Shown here: in pieces, positions 34,461 to 40,721 of the stretch
Layout of the letters: each line of letters opens with the position of its first letter
Numbering within the stretch: position 1 is the first letter of the stretch
Assembly: GCA_007130865.1 (NCBI GenBank)
Contig: SLRR01000038.1
Location: 1-40,721 of the forward strand
Length of the DNA: 40,721 nucleotides
Direction of reading: 5' to 3'
Source: Spirochaeta sp.
GTDB taxonomy: Bacteria; Spirochaetota; Spirochaetia; DSM-27196; Alkalispirochaetaceae
The notes under the pieces: model-generated
The model's database searches: none
Told to the model about the DNA's origin: nothing
Seen by the model: only the letters and a program-made list of their open reading frames with translations
Made by a program: the position numbers and the translations under genes

Positions 34461-35675
34461 ATGCCGGTTCCCGAGTTCTGTTCCAATCCGAACTGTCCAA
34501 ACCACACCGACCCACCCCCCCACTGGCGCGCCCGATTCGGATCGTACCCCACCAAGGCGCACGGTACCGTCCGCCGCTACCGCTGCAGGATCTGTCACAC
34601 CACCGTGAGCGACCAGACCGAGTCGATCTACTACTTCGCCAAGCGACGAGTTCCCCTGCGCGCTGCCACCGCCTGCCTCAACTCAGGCAGCTCCCTGCGC
34701 GAAATAGCCCGGCGCTACCGCGTCTCCTCCGCGGCCGTTCGAAACGCGGTCCTCCGCCTCGGCCGCCAGGCGATGGCCGCCCAGATCATCATGCTCGCGC
34801 ACATGGATCCCCGGACCGACCTGGTCTTCGATGGTCTGCGTTCGTTTGTCACCTCTCAAGACTATCCCTGCGATATCACCACCGTGGTGGACGCGCACAG
34901 CGAGGTGATCCTCACCATGGCCCATTCGATCTTCATCCGGGGCGGTACGATGACGGTGAAGCAGAAACGACGGCTGTGGCGGAAGCTTCTGGTGTGGCGA
35001 CCGGAGAGGGGTTCGATGAGGCGGGATATCCAACTGCTGGTGAAAGAGTTATGGGATTACCTGCGACCCCGGCCTGAGGGTGGTTCGATCATCGACACCG
35101 ACGAACACCGGATGTATCCGGGGGCGATTAGAGAGTATGCGGCGGGGCGTCACTATCTGAGCGGGCAGCTGGTGCGGCACCGGCGGACACCGGGGCGGGC
35201 ACCGCGGACGTTCGACAATCCGCTGTTTCCGGTGAACAACGTGGATCGGATGCTGCGGCACCGGGTGAAGGAGCATACCCGGGAGACGATCGCGTTCGGT
35301 CGGCATGCGGTGGTGCAGATGCATCGGGCGTGGATCTTTGCGTGGGACTTCAACATGCGGCGGGAGTATCGGGTGAAGCGACCGGAAGCGGGGGTGCATG
35401 CCGAGCAGGGGGTGATCGAGAGTAGCTTGATCCGCAGGATTACCCGGGAGTTCTTCCGGCGGAGGTTGTCTGTGCGGAGGCTTGCTGTGCCGGCGACGAT
35501 CGGTCGGGTCTGGGAGGGACGGCTTGCGACGCCGCCGGTTCGGTGGAGGAAGGGTCAGAGGGGGACGGCGGTGCGGGTTCCGGGGTTCGCCCGGAGAGAC
35601 CTGGCGGAGGGGATCATGCAGCCCGAGGAGGCGGGACTGGGGATGGTGAAACGGTCATCTGCAGCGGTGGCGTGA
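34461..35675 (+). CDS. Transposase with zinc ribbon, helix-turn-helix and DDE domain
   Basis: A 404-residue protein of the IS1/IS1595-like transposase superfamily. The N-terminal zinc ribbon has Cys7/Cys12 and RYRCRICHTTVS (Cys42, Cys45). A helix-turn-helix lies at about 75-100 (GSSLREIARRYRVSSAAVRNAV). The catalytic core shows VFDGLRSFV (Asp124), VVDAHSEVI, SIIDTDEHRMYPGAI (Asp212 or Asp214), and NVDRMLRHRVKEHTRETIAF (Glu275). The ribosome site CAGGAGG is well placed before the ATG. The reading frame is intact, so it may still be active. The first half is rich in C and the second half in G on the coding strand, unlike neighbouring genes. The exact IS family is unsure. Confidence 0.8.
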   Translation: MPVPEFCSNPNCPNHTDPPPHWRARFGSYPTKAHGTVRRYRCRICHTTVSDQTESIYYFAKRRVPLRAATACLNSGSSLREIARRYRVSSAAVRNAVLRLGRQAMAAQIIMLAHMDPRTDLVFDGLRSFVTSQDYPCDITTVVDAHSEVILTMAHSIFIRGGTMTVKQKRRLWRKLLVWRPERGSMRRDIQLLVKELWDYLRPRPEGGSIIDTDEHRMYPGAIREYAAGRHYLSGQLVRHRRTPGRAPRTFDNPLFPVNNVDRMLRHRVKEHTRETIAFGRHAVVQMHRAWIFAWDFNMRREYRVKRPEAGVHAEQGVIESSLIRRITREFFRRRLSVRRLAVPATIGRVWEGRLATPPVRWRKGQRGTAVRVPGFARRDLAEGIMQPEEAGLGMVKRSSAAVA

Positions 35676-35686
35676 GGAGGGGATAG

Positions 35687-35727
35687 CCCTGCTGATTTCA
35701 GACCGGATACGTCGGAAATCAACAGGG
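35687..35727. terminator. Stem-loop after the transposase
   Basis: CCCTGCTGATTTC (35687-35699) pairs with GAAATCAACAGGG (35715-35727) with one mismatch and a 15-base loop. It lies 11 bases after the transposase stop and includes the right terminal repeat. It may end transcription or be part of the element end. No T-run follows. Confidence 0.5.
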
Positions 35728-35764
35728 TGGTTAATACCTCAGACCGGCCCCTGTTCCCCAAACC

Positions 35765-36295
35765 CTAATCCTGGAGGAAGTTCCTGACGTGAAACGTACC
35801 GGATACATCGACGATCGGGTCCCCCCCGTCTTCTTTGTAGAACGAGTACTCACCCGCAAGTATCTCGTCAAAACGCACGACGGTTACCGTGCCGCTACCG
35901 GCAGGAATATTATTGTAACCATAGATCGGCTCGATTACGGGGCGACTCCAGATACCCATTCGCATCTGGCCTTCCTCGGAACCGACCTCGTACGTACCGG
36001 TCCCGGTGATCTTTTCGAGCTCCCGAAACTCGATACCCGTATCGTGTGAGGCTTCGAGAACGCGCAGGCTGCTGAACTCTTCTTCATCGGCGGGAAAAAA
36101 CGTCACGTCCGCCCTCGTGGTGGAGAAATCAAACTCGGTATCGTACAGGGAACCGGCGAAGGTAAGGTCCGGCTGATTCGCCGGATCGACCGGGTTGTCA
36201 AACTCCGGCGGCTCGAGGAGACATCCTGAAAGCAGAAAAAACAACGGTACCAACGCCAGGCAGACCAATTTCCTTGCTGCATTTACTGGATGCAC
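35765..36295 (-). CDS. Lipoprotein of unknown function
   Basis: A 176-residue lipoprotein. The signal sequence ends in FFLLSGC, a perfect lipobox with Cys25 as the lipidation site. The mature part starts LLEPPEFDNPVDPANQPD, a Pro/Asp-rich linker common in surface lipoproteins, and then is mostly beta. I do not recognise the family. GTG at 36295 was chosen because it gives a normal signal peptide; a longer frame to 36403 would add 36 residues that are unlike a signal. Its 3' end faces the insertion element. It is divergent from uvrD. Confidence 0.75.
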   Translation of the reverse strand: MHPVNAARKLVCLALVPLFFLLSGCLLEPPEFDNPVDPANQPDLTFAGSLYDTEFDFSTTRADVTFFPADEEEFSSLRVLEASHDTGIEFRELEKITGTGTYEVGSEEGQMRMGIWSRPVIEPIYGYNNIPAGSGTVTVVRFDEILAGEYSFYKEDGGDPIVDVSGTFHVRNFLQD

Positions 36296-36435
36296 GGGTA
36301 GCAGTCTAATACGAGCCCCCGCTCCGCTCAACCAAGAAGTTTGGTCATGAATTAAGGAGATCTCGCCCGGCAGTGGTGATTTCTTCCACCTCCCCCTACC
36401 CATGGGTGGAACGCTTCAGTACACTACGCAACCCG

Positions 36436-38559
36436 ATGCAACACCTTCTGGAACAACTCAACCCACAGCAGAAAGAAGCGGTAATCACGATCGAGGGACC
36501 GCTGTTGATAATCGCCGGCGCGGGCAGCGGCAAAACCGGCGTCATAACGACCCGCATCGCCTGGATGCTCGAACAGGGAATCGATCCGGAATCGATTTTG
36601 GCGATGACGTTCACAAACAAGGCCGCCGGGGAGATGCAGGAGCGGGTCCGGGAGCTCCTGGAAAACGGAGCGGCCGGGGGGTCAGGCGCGACCGGGAGCT
36701 CGCGCGCGGCCGCCAAGGCAGCCGCAAAAACCGCCTCGGCCCTCACGATCAGCACCTTTCACGCGTTCGGGTTGAGCGTGCTGCGCCGGTACGGCAGGCT
36801 CCTGGGATACCGTCCCAACTTCACGGTCTACGACACGGGCGACCAGATCGCGTTGCTGAAGGAAGCGGCCCGGGAACTTCGGATCGACCCGGACAACCTG
36901 GAGATTTTCAACCTGCTGCAGCTCTTTTCCGGTATCAAGACCGAACGGATCAACTGGAACGACGAACGCTGGTACGAGATGTCCGCCGACCTGGCCGGGG
37001 GTAACGGCTCCGGCGGCGTTTCCACGTTCCAGGAACTGTATCGCAGCTTCCAGGAGCATCTGGTAACGTTCAACGCGGTAGACTTTGACGACCTGATCAT
37101 GAAGCCGCTTACGCTGATGCGGGAGCACCCCAACGTGCGGGGACACTACGCGGACCGGTTCAGATACATCCTGGTGGACGAGTTTCAGGACACGAGCACC
37201 GCCCAGTACAACCTGCTGTACCAGCTCGGACACGAGTGGAAGAACGTCTGCGTCGTAGGCGACGACGACCAGTCGATCTACAGCTGGCGGGGCGCCGATT
37301 ATTCCAACCTCCTCCGGTTTGAAAAGGACTTTCCCCGGTTCCGTGAGATCAAGCTGGAACGCAACTATCGTTCGACCGGGGGGATCCTCTCGGCGGCAAA
37401 CGCGGTGATCGCAAACAACACCAACCGCAAGGAAAAGGCGCTCTGGACGCAGATAGACGGCGGCAGCCCGATCGAACTCTCCTTTCCCGATGACGACCTG
37501 GAGGAAGCAAATTTCATCACGGAAAAGATCAAGCTCATGGCGTACCAGGACAACCGGCGGTACGACGCGTTCGGAATCCTGATCCGCACCAACGGCCAGG
37601 CGCGCGTGATCGAGGAGGCGCTCCTGGAGGCGGATATCCCCTACCACATGTCCGGCGGGCAGAGCTTCTTCCAGCGCAAGGAGATCAAGGACGTAGCGGG
37701 GTACCTTCGGGTGATCCTCAACCCCGACGACGACGTGAACCTTCTGCGCACGATCAACACGCCCCGGCGCGGGATCGGACGGCGCACGGTGGAACAGCTC
37801 CACCAGGTGGCCGACGCGCGACGGATCTCGCTTTATTCCGCGATCAGCCTGGTCCTGCACGGTGAAGCCGGGGAGATCGAACACGGGATCGGCAAGACCG
37901 CACTCGGATCCCTGGGCGAATACGTGGAGCTGATCGAGGAGTATCAGAAGCGGTTTGGAGAGAGCAAACACATCGCCGCCACCACGGAACGCCTGGTGAC
38001 GGACATCAACTACTGGGGCTACCTGGTGCAGGAGTTTCAGAAGAGCGACCGCGCCGCCAAAGCCAAGTGGAAGAACATCGGGTTCTTTATCAAGTCGATC
38101 GACCGATACGAGACCAACCCGGACGTGCTGGAACCAACCCTGCAGGGGTACCTCAACCGGATCAGTCTGCAGACCCGGGACGAACTCTCCACAGAGGAAG
38201 CGGCGGGAAAGGTGAACCTCATGACGATCCACGCCGCCAAGGGACTGGAGTTTGACGTGGTGTTTCTCACCGGTGTCGAGGACGGGATCGTACCGCACCA
38301 GCGGGCGGTGGAAGAGAGCTGCAATCCCGAGGAGGAGCGGCGCCTCTTCTACGTGGCGATCACCCGCGCACGGGAGCAGTTGTACATGACAAGTTGCCGC
38401 CGCCGGCACGTCCAGAACGATATCATCGAGGCGGTCCCCTCGCCGTTCCTCGAAGAGATTCCCCCGGAGTACCTGGTCAAGACCGACGGCGATCCCGCGG
38501 CGGGCCTGGAAATGCCGGAAGACCCCTTTGCGATGCTGAAGGCGCAGTTTGCCGATTAA
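36436..38559 (+). CDS. uvrD: UvrD/PcrA-type superfamily 1A DNA helicase
   Basis: A 707-residue 3'-5' DNA helicase used in repair and replication. The Q motif is LNPQQKEAV, motif I GAGSGKT (28-34), motif Ia TFTNKAAGEMQERV, motif II LVDEFQDTS, motif III VVGDDDQSIYSWRGAD, motif IV LERNYRST, motif V HAAKGLEFDVVFLTG, and motif VI ERRLFYVAITRARE. The C-terminal tail is short, so UvrD/PcrA/Rep cannot be separated with confidence. A low-complexity Gly/Ala insert lies at about 77-101, between motif Ia and the STFHAFG strand. ATG 36436 has no clear ribosome site; an alternative GTG at 36373 has AAGGAG 13 bases upstream. The last codons (KAQFAD) recur near 39340, beyond vapBC. Confidence 0.96.
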   Translation: MQHLLEQLNPQQKEAVITIEGPLLIIAGAGSGKTGVITTRIAWMLEQGIDPESILAMTFTNKAAGEMQERVRELLENGAAGGSGATGSSRAAAKAAAKTASALTISTFHAFGLSVLRRYGRLLGYRPNFTVYDTGDQIALLKEAARELRIDPDNLEIFNLLQLFSGIKTERINWNDERWYEMSADLAGGNGSGGVSTFQELYRSFQEHLVTFNAVDFDDLIMKPLTLMREHPNVRGHYADRFRYILVDEFQDTSTAQYNLLYQLGHEWKNVCVVGDDDQSIYSWRGADYSNLLRFEKDFPRFREIKLERNYRSTGGILSAANAVIANNTNRKEKALWTQIDGGSPIELSFPDDDLEEANFITEKIKLMAYQDNRRYDAFGILIRTNGQARVIEEALLEADIPYHMSGGQSFFQRKEIKDVAGYLRVILNPDDDVNLLRTINTPRRGIGRRTVEQLHQVADARRISLYSAISLVLHGEAGEIEHGIGKTALGSLGEYVELIEEYQKRFGESKHIAATTERLVTDINYWGYLVQEFQKSDRAAKAKWKNIGFFIKSIDRYETNPDVLEPTLQGYLNRISLQTRDELSTEEAAGKVNLMTIHAAKGLEFDVVFLTGVEDGIVPHQRAVEESCNPEEERRLFYVAITRAREQLYMTSCRRRHVQNDIIEAVPSPFLEEIPPEYLVKTDGDPAAGLEMPEDPFAMLKAQFAD
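38545..38557 (+). repeat. Left copy of a direct repeat flanking vapBC
   Basis: CAGTTTGCCGATT at the end of uvrD is repeated exactly at 39346-39358. Extended to 19 bases (38539-38557 and 39340-39358), 17 of 19 positions match. The two copies encode the same peptide in the same frame, differing only at silent positions. Confidence 0.75.
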
Positions 38560-38601
38560 CGAAAAAAAGCAGAACGTACCGCACTCAGTGAGCGCGACGT
38601 C

Positions 38602-39006
38602 TCAGCCGTCGATCTGCCAGTCTACCACGCGGAGTCCCGGTACTCGACGGAACTCCCGGGTGTTGTTGGTTACAAGCGTACGGTCGTGAGCACGCGCGAT
38701 GGAAGCGATCTTCAGGTCGTTCGGTCCGATCGGCGTGCCCCGAAGAAGCAGATCCGCCTGGATAACTCCATAGTGCTCCGCCGCGGAGTCGTCAACAGGC
38801 AGACTTTCCAGGGGCGCAAAGAATTGCTGCAGGCGGTCCAGGTTATACTCTACTCGACGACTCCGCCTCGCTCCGGTGTAGAGTTCAGCCTTGACCACGC
38901 TGCACACTGCTATCAAGGAAGGGCCCAGTTCCAGAAAACGGGATCTGATACGTGGATCGTCCTCGTTCAATATCCGGATGCAGACGTTGGTATCGAGCAA
39001 AAACAT
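38602..39006 (-). CDS. vapC: VapC-like PIN-domain ribonuclease toxin
   Basis: A 134-residue PIN-domain protein. The acidic catalytic residues are in FLLDTNVCIRI, VVKAELYTGARR, GPNDLKIASIARAHD and TLVTNNTREFRRV. VapC toxins cut tRNA or rRNA and are held inactive by VapB. The ATG shares one base with the vapB stop (TGATG), so the two are translated together. An upstream extension of 23 residues would overlap vapB and is rejected. It converges on uvrD with a 42-base gap. It closes a toxin-antitoxin module bracketed by a short direct repeat. Confidence 0.93.
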   Translation of the reverse strand: MFLLDTNVCIRILNEDDPRIRSRFLELGPSLIAVCSVVKAELYTGARRSRRVEYNLDRLQQFFAPLESLPVDDSAAEHYGVIQADLLLRGTPIGPNDLKIASIARAHDRTLVTNNTREFRRVPGLRVVDWQIDG

Positions 39007-39239
39007 CAGTACAGGTGCTCCCGGTCCTCCGTCGTTCCCTGCGGTGGTCGCTCGATCGGCTCCTCGTGCATGCAACCGAATACCGTATCAAAATACCCCT
39101 GTGGCCACGCATCGACAGGTCCTACGTCCTGCTCCACCAGGCGCGCCAGGTACCGGGAGACGGGGATACGCGCTTCCTCCGCCCGTTTCCGAAGTTTCTC
39201 TTCTACTGCTTTGGGAACGTAACAGTGCAACTGCCCCAT
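39006..39239 (-). CDS. vapB: VapB-like ribbon-helix-helix antitoxin
   Basis: A 77-residue antitoxin. The N-terminal MGQLHCYVPKAVEEKL is a strand and helix like the ribbon-helix-helix fold that binds DNA as a dimer. The EEARIPVSRYLARLV helix completes it, and the C-terminal half would wrap the VapC active site. The ATG at 39239 was chosen because GGAG lies 7 bases upstream; the ATG 6 bases before it is too close to that site. A palindrome overlapping the upstream region is a likely self-regulation operator. Confidence 0.88.
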   Translation of the reverse strand: MGQLHCYVPKAVEEKLRKRAEEARIPVSRYLARLVEQDVGPVDAWPQGYFDTVFGCMHEEPIERPPQGTTEDREHLY

Positions 39240-39249
39240 ACACATACTC

Positions 39250-39270
39250 CACATATATTTGCTATATGTG
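39250..39270. promoter_or_regulatory. Palindromic operator candidate for vapBC
   Basis: CACATATA (39250-39257) and TATATGTG (39263-39270) form a perfect 8-base inverted repeat around TTTGC. It lies 11-31 bases before the vapB start and overlaps its ribosome site on one side. VapB-type antitoxins usually bind such palindromes to repress their own operon. The segment is much richer in AT than its surroundings. Confidence 0.65.
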
Positions 39271-39345
39271 CATATGATACACTGCTCGGATCGAATCGTC
39301 AATGTGAAGTGTTACGGGACGAGTTTTCAGAAAAAAATGAAAGCA

Positions 39346-39358
39346 CAGTTTGCCGATT
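39346..39358 (+). repeat. Right copy of a direct repeat flanking vapBC
   Basis: Exact copy of the uvrD-end repeat at 38545-38557, here just before the aldehyde dehydrogenase gene. The shared stretch includes an ATG and reads KAQFAD in the same frame as uvrD. It suggests the vapBC segment was inserted at the uvrD end, with duplication. Confidence 0.75.
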
Positions 39359-39384
39359 GCGTTAAGGCCGCGTATCTTCTGCGG

Positions 39385-40721
39385 ATGCAACAGCCGACCC
39401 AGCACGCCCGCGCAAATACTTCAGGGCTTTCCGGGACAGCCGCGCTTCCCGGGATCGTGGACTCGCTGCGGTCCACCGTCGATCGCGGTGAGACGCTGCC
39501 GGGGGAAAAGCGGAAAGCCCACCTGAAGGCACTCTACAAAGGAATTCAGAAGCACGAACGCGCACTGTTGGACGCGTTGAAGACGGACCTGAACAAATGC
39601 GAGACCGAGGCGTTCTCCAACGAGGTGGGGATCGTCTACGCGGAGATCTCCTTCATCCTGAAGAGGCTCAAGCGTTGGATGCGGCCGCGCCGGATCGTAC
39701 CGGACCTTCACCTGCTGCCGGGCAAGGCCCGCGTCGTGCGCGATCCCTACGGGGTGAGCCTCATTATCGCCCCCTGGAACTACCCGGTACAGCTGCTTCT
39801 GAGTCCCCTGGTGGGGGCGCTCGCCGGGGGAAACACGGTGATCCTGAAACCATCGGAGGTGGCTCCGGCGAGCGCCGCCGCGCTCACTCGGATGGTGGAG
39901 GATTCTCTCGATCCGTCGGTGGTGCGGGTGGTTAACGGCGGCCCGGAGACAAGCACCGCCCTCCTGGACCTGCCGGTGGACCATATTTTTTTCACCGGGA
40001 GCGTACCGGTGGGAAAGATCGTAATGGAAGCCGCCTCCCGGCGCCTGACACCGCTCACGCTGGAGCTCGGAGGAAAGAGTCCTGCCGTCGTAGCGGCCGA
40101 CGCGGATCTGGAGGTCGCCGCCCGGCGCATCGCCTGGGGAAAGTTCAACAACGCCGGTCAAACCTGCGTCGCACCGGACTACGTTCTCGTTCATGAGTCG
40201 GTCTTCGCCGAGCTGGTGATGTATCTGAAACAAGCGCTGGAACTGTTTTACGGAGACCGTCCGCAGGACAACGAGAACTACGGGCGGATCATCAACGATC
40301 GCCACTGGGACCGGCTGGCCGCTCTAGCGGGGCCCACCGACCGGACCTCCGCGCCGCTACTGTACGGGGGCGGGATGGATCGCGATGACCGCTACATCGC
40401 GCCCACGCTCCATGGACCGGTGGAGGACGGGGACCCGCTCATGCAGGACGAGATCTTTGGCCCGCTATTACCGATCCAGACGTACCGTGAAACCGACGAG
40501 GCGATCCGACGTCTCCGGGCACGACCCAAACCGCTGGCGCAGTACGTGTTCACCCGGGATCGAACCACGGCGTACCGATTCACCCGGGAAGTACCGTTCG
40601 GCGGCGGTGCGATAAACACGACGATCCTGCACGTGGCGTCAAGCCGGCTGCCCTTCGGCGGCGTCGGTCCGAGCGGAATGGGATCGTATCACGGACGCCA
40701 CTCCTTTGAAGCGTTCACCCA
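39385..40721 (+). CDS. Aldehyde dehydrogenase (class-3-like), 3' end outside the window
   Basis: At least 445 residues of an NAD(P)-dependent aldehyde dehydrogenase of the class-3/YwdH/AlkH type. Landmarks are VSLIIAPWNYPVQLLLSP, NTVILKPSEVAPA, FFTGSVPVGKIVMEAA, the general base in LELGGKSPAVV, the nucleophile in NNAGQTCVAPDYVLV, and DEIFGPLLPI. It ends in the LPFGGVGPSGMGSYHG motif as the window stops, so only the last few dozen residues are missing. Known members oxidise medium- and long-chain aldehydes. ATG 39385 is used; an in-frame ATG at 39337 lies within the uvrD-end repeat. No good ribosome site is seen for either. Confidence 0.95.
   Translation, partial: MQQPTQHARANTSGLSGTAALPGIVDSLRSTVDRGETLPGEKRKAHLKALYKGIQKHERALLDALKTDLNKCETEAFSNEVGIVYAEISFILKRLKRWMRPRRIVPDLHLLPGKARVVRDPYGVSLIIAPWNYPVQLLLSPLVGALAGGNTVILKPSEVAPASAAALTRMVEDSLDPSVVRVVNGGPETSTALLDLPVDHIFFTGSVPVGKIVMEAASRRLTPLTLELGGKSPAVVAADADLEVAARRIAWGKFNNAGQTCVAPDYVLVHESVFAELVMYLKQALELFYGDRPQDNENYGRIINDRHWDRLAALAGPTDRTSAPLLYGGGMDRDDRYIAPTLHGPVEDGDPLMQDEIFGPLLPIQTYRETDEAIRRLRARPKPLAQYVFTRDRTTAYRFTREVPFGGGAINTTILHVASSRLPFGGVGPSGMGSYHGRHSFEAFT

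Larger units (their letters stand above)
34331..35728 (+). mobile_element. Insertion-sequence-like element with one transposase gene
   Basis: ACCCTGTTGA at 34331-34340 and its exact reverse complement TCAACAGGGT at 35719-35728 bracket the transposase gene. They are plausible terminal inverted repeats of a 1398-base element. No convincing target-site duplication is seen next to them, so the true ends may differ or the insertion may be old. A TATTA sits just outside both repeats, offset by four bases. Confidence 0.55.

Noticed and set aside
36682-38409. Minus-strand open frame of 575 codons opposite uvrD
   Set aside because: The helicase frame has every expected motif; the antisense product has none.
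38581-38600. Short CACT/AGTG hairpin after uvrD as a terminator
   Set aside because: The stem is 4 pairs with a 1-base loop, too small to form, and no T-run follows.

Overview
This is a GC-rich (about 60 %), densely coded chromosomal window from a diderm bacterium. The gene set (Rnf-type redox operon, MlaEFD lipid transport with an apparent outer-membrane barrel on MlaD, large propeller histidine kinase, bifunctional trehalose synthesis, GlgE pathway) fits a free-living, possibly salt-tolerant spirochaete. That placement is an inference from gene content; there is no rRNA or other marker gene here.

Layout. 1-2749 (minus): a membrane protein carrying only the Hsp70 substrate-binding beta domain, downstream of ftsH. 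2847-8095 (minus): an Rnf-like operon in the order lipoprotein, rnfC, rnfD-G fusion, rnfE, rnfA, with no rnfB. 8201-8842 (plus): a SRAP/HMCES-type DNA-crosslink protein. 8850-14197 (minus): treS-mak fusion and glgE. 14397-16444 (plus): a phasin-like coiled-coil protein and an ABC1/UbiB kinase, with a strong promoter in front. 16385-20653 (minus): a two-component-propeller histidine kinase followed by an M23 peptidase. 20780-21685 (plus): ilvE. 21757-33292 (minus): a long co-directional run of otsAB fusion, UPF0173 hydrolase, EamA transporter, PAS-GAF-GGDEF cyclase, mlaD, mlaF, mlaE, DEDDh exonuclease, phosphohexomutase and a Gph-type phosphatase, many with ATGA-type overlaps. 33340-34320 (plus): an RsmB-like m5C methyltransferase. 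34331-35728: an insertion-sequence-like element with a zinc-ribbon DDE transposase. 35765-36295 (minus): a lipoprotein. 36436-38559 (plus): a UvrD/PcrA helicase. 38602-39239 (minus): vapBC. 39385-end (plus): an aldehyde dehydrogenase running off the window.

How the genes work together. OtsAB (glucose-6-P and a nucleotide-glucose to trehalose), TreS-Mak (trehalose to maltose to maltose-1-P) and GlgE (maltose-1-P to alpha-glucan) form a nearly complete trehalose-to-glycogen route, and the phosphohexomutase could supply or recover hexose phosphates. MlaFED would move phospholipid between the membranes. The most unusual region is the Rnf operon. RnfC keeps both 4Fe-4S motifs, but RnfA has no cysteine at all and RnfE has only one, off the usual position. 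The operon also carries several candidate covalent-flavin motifs in the RnfD-G fusion and in a leading lipoprotein. This suggests a flavin-rich, iron-sulfur-poor route across the membrane.

The window has no gene-free stretch over 300 bases; the longest (about 200 bases, near 14200-14396) holds promoter sequence. I saw no tRNA, rRNA or CRISPR array.
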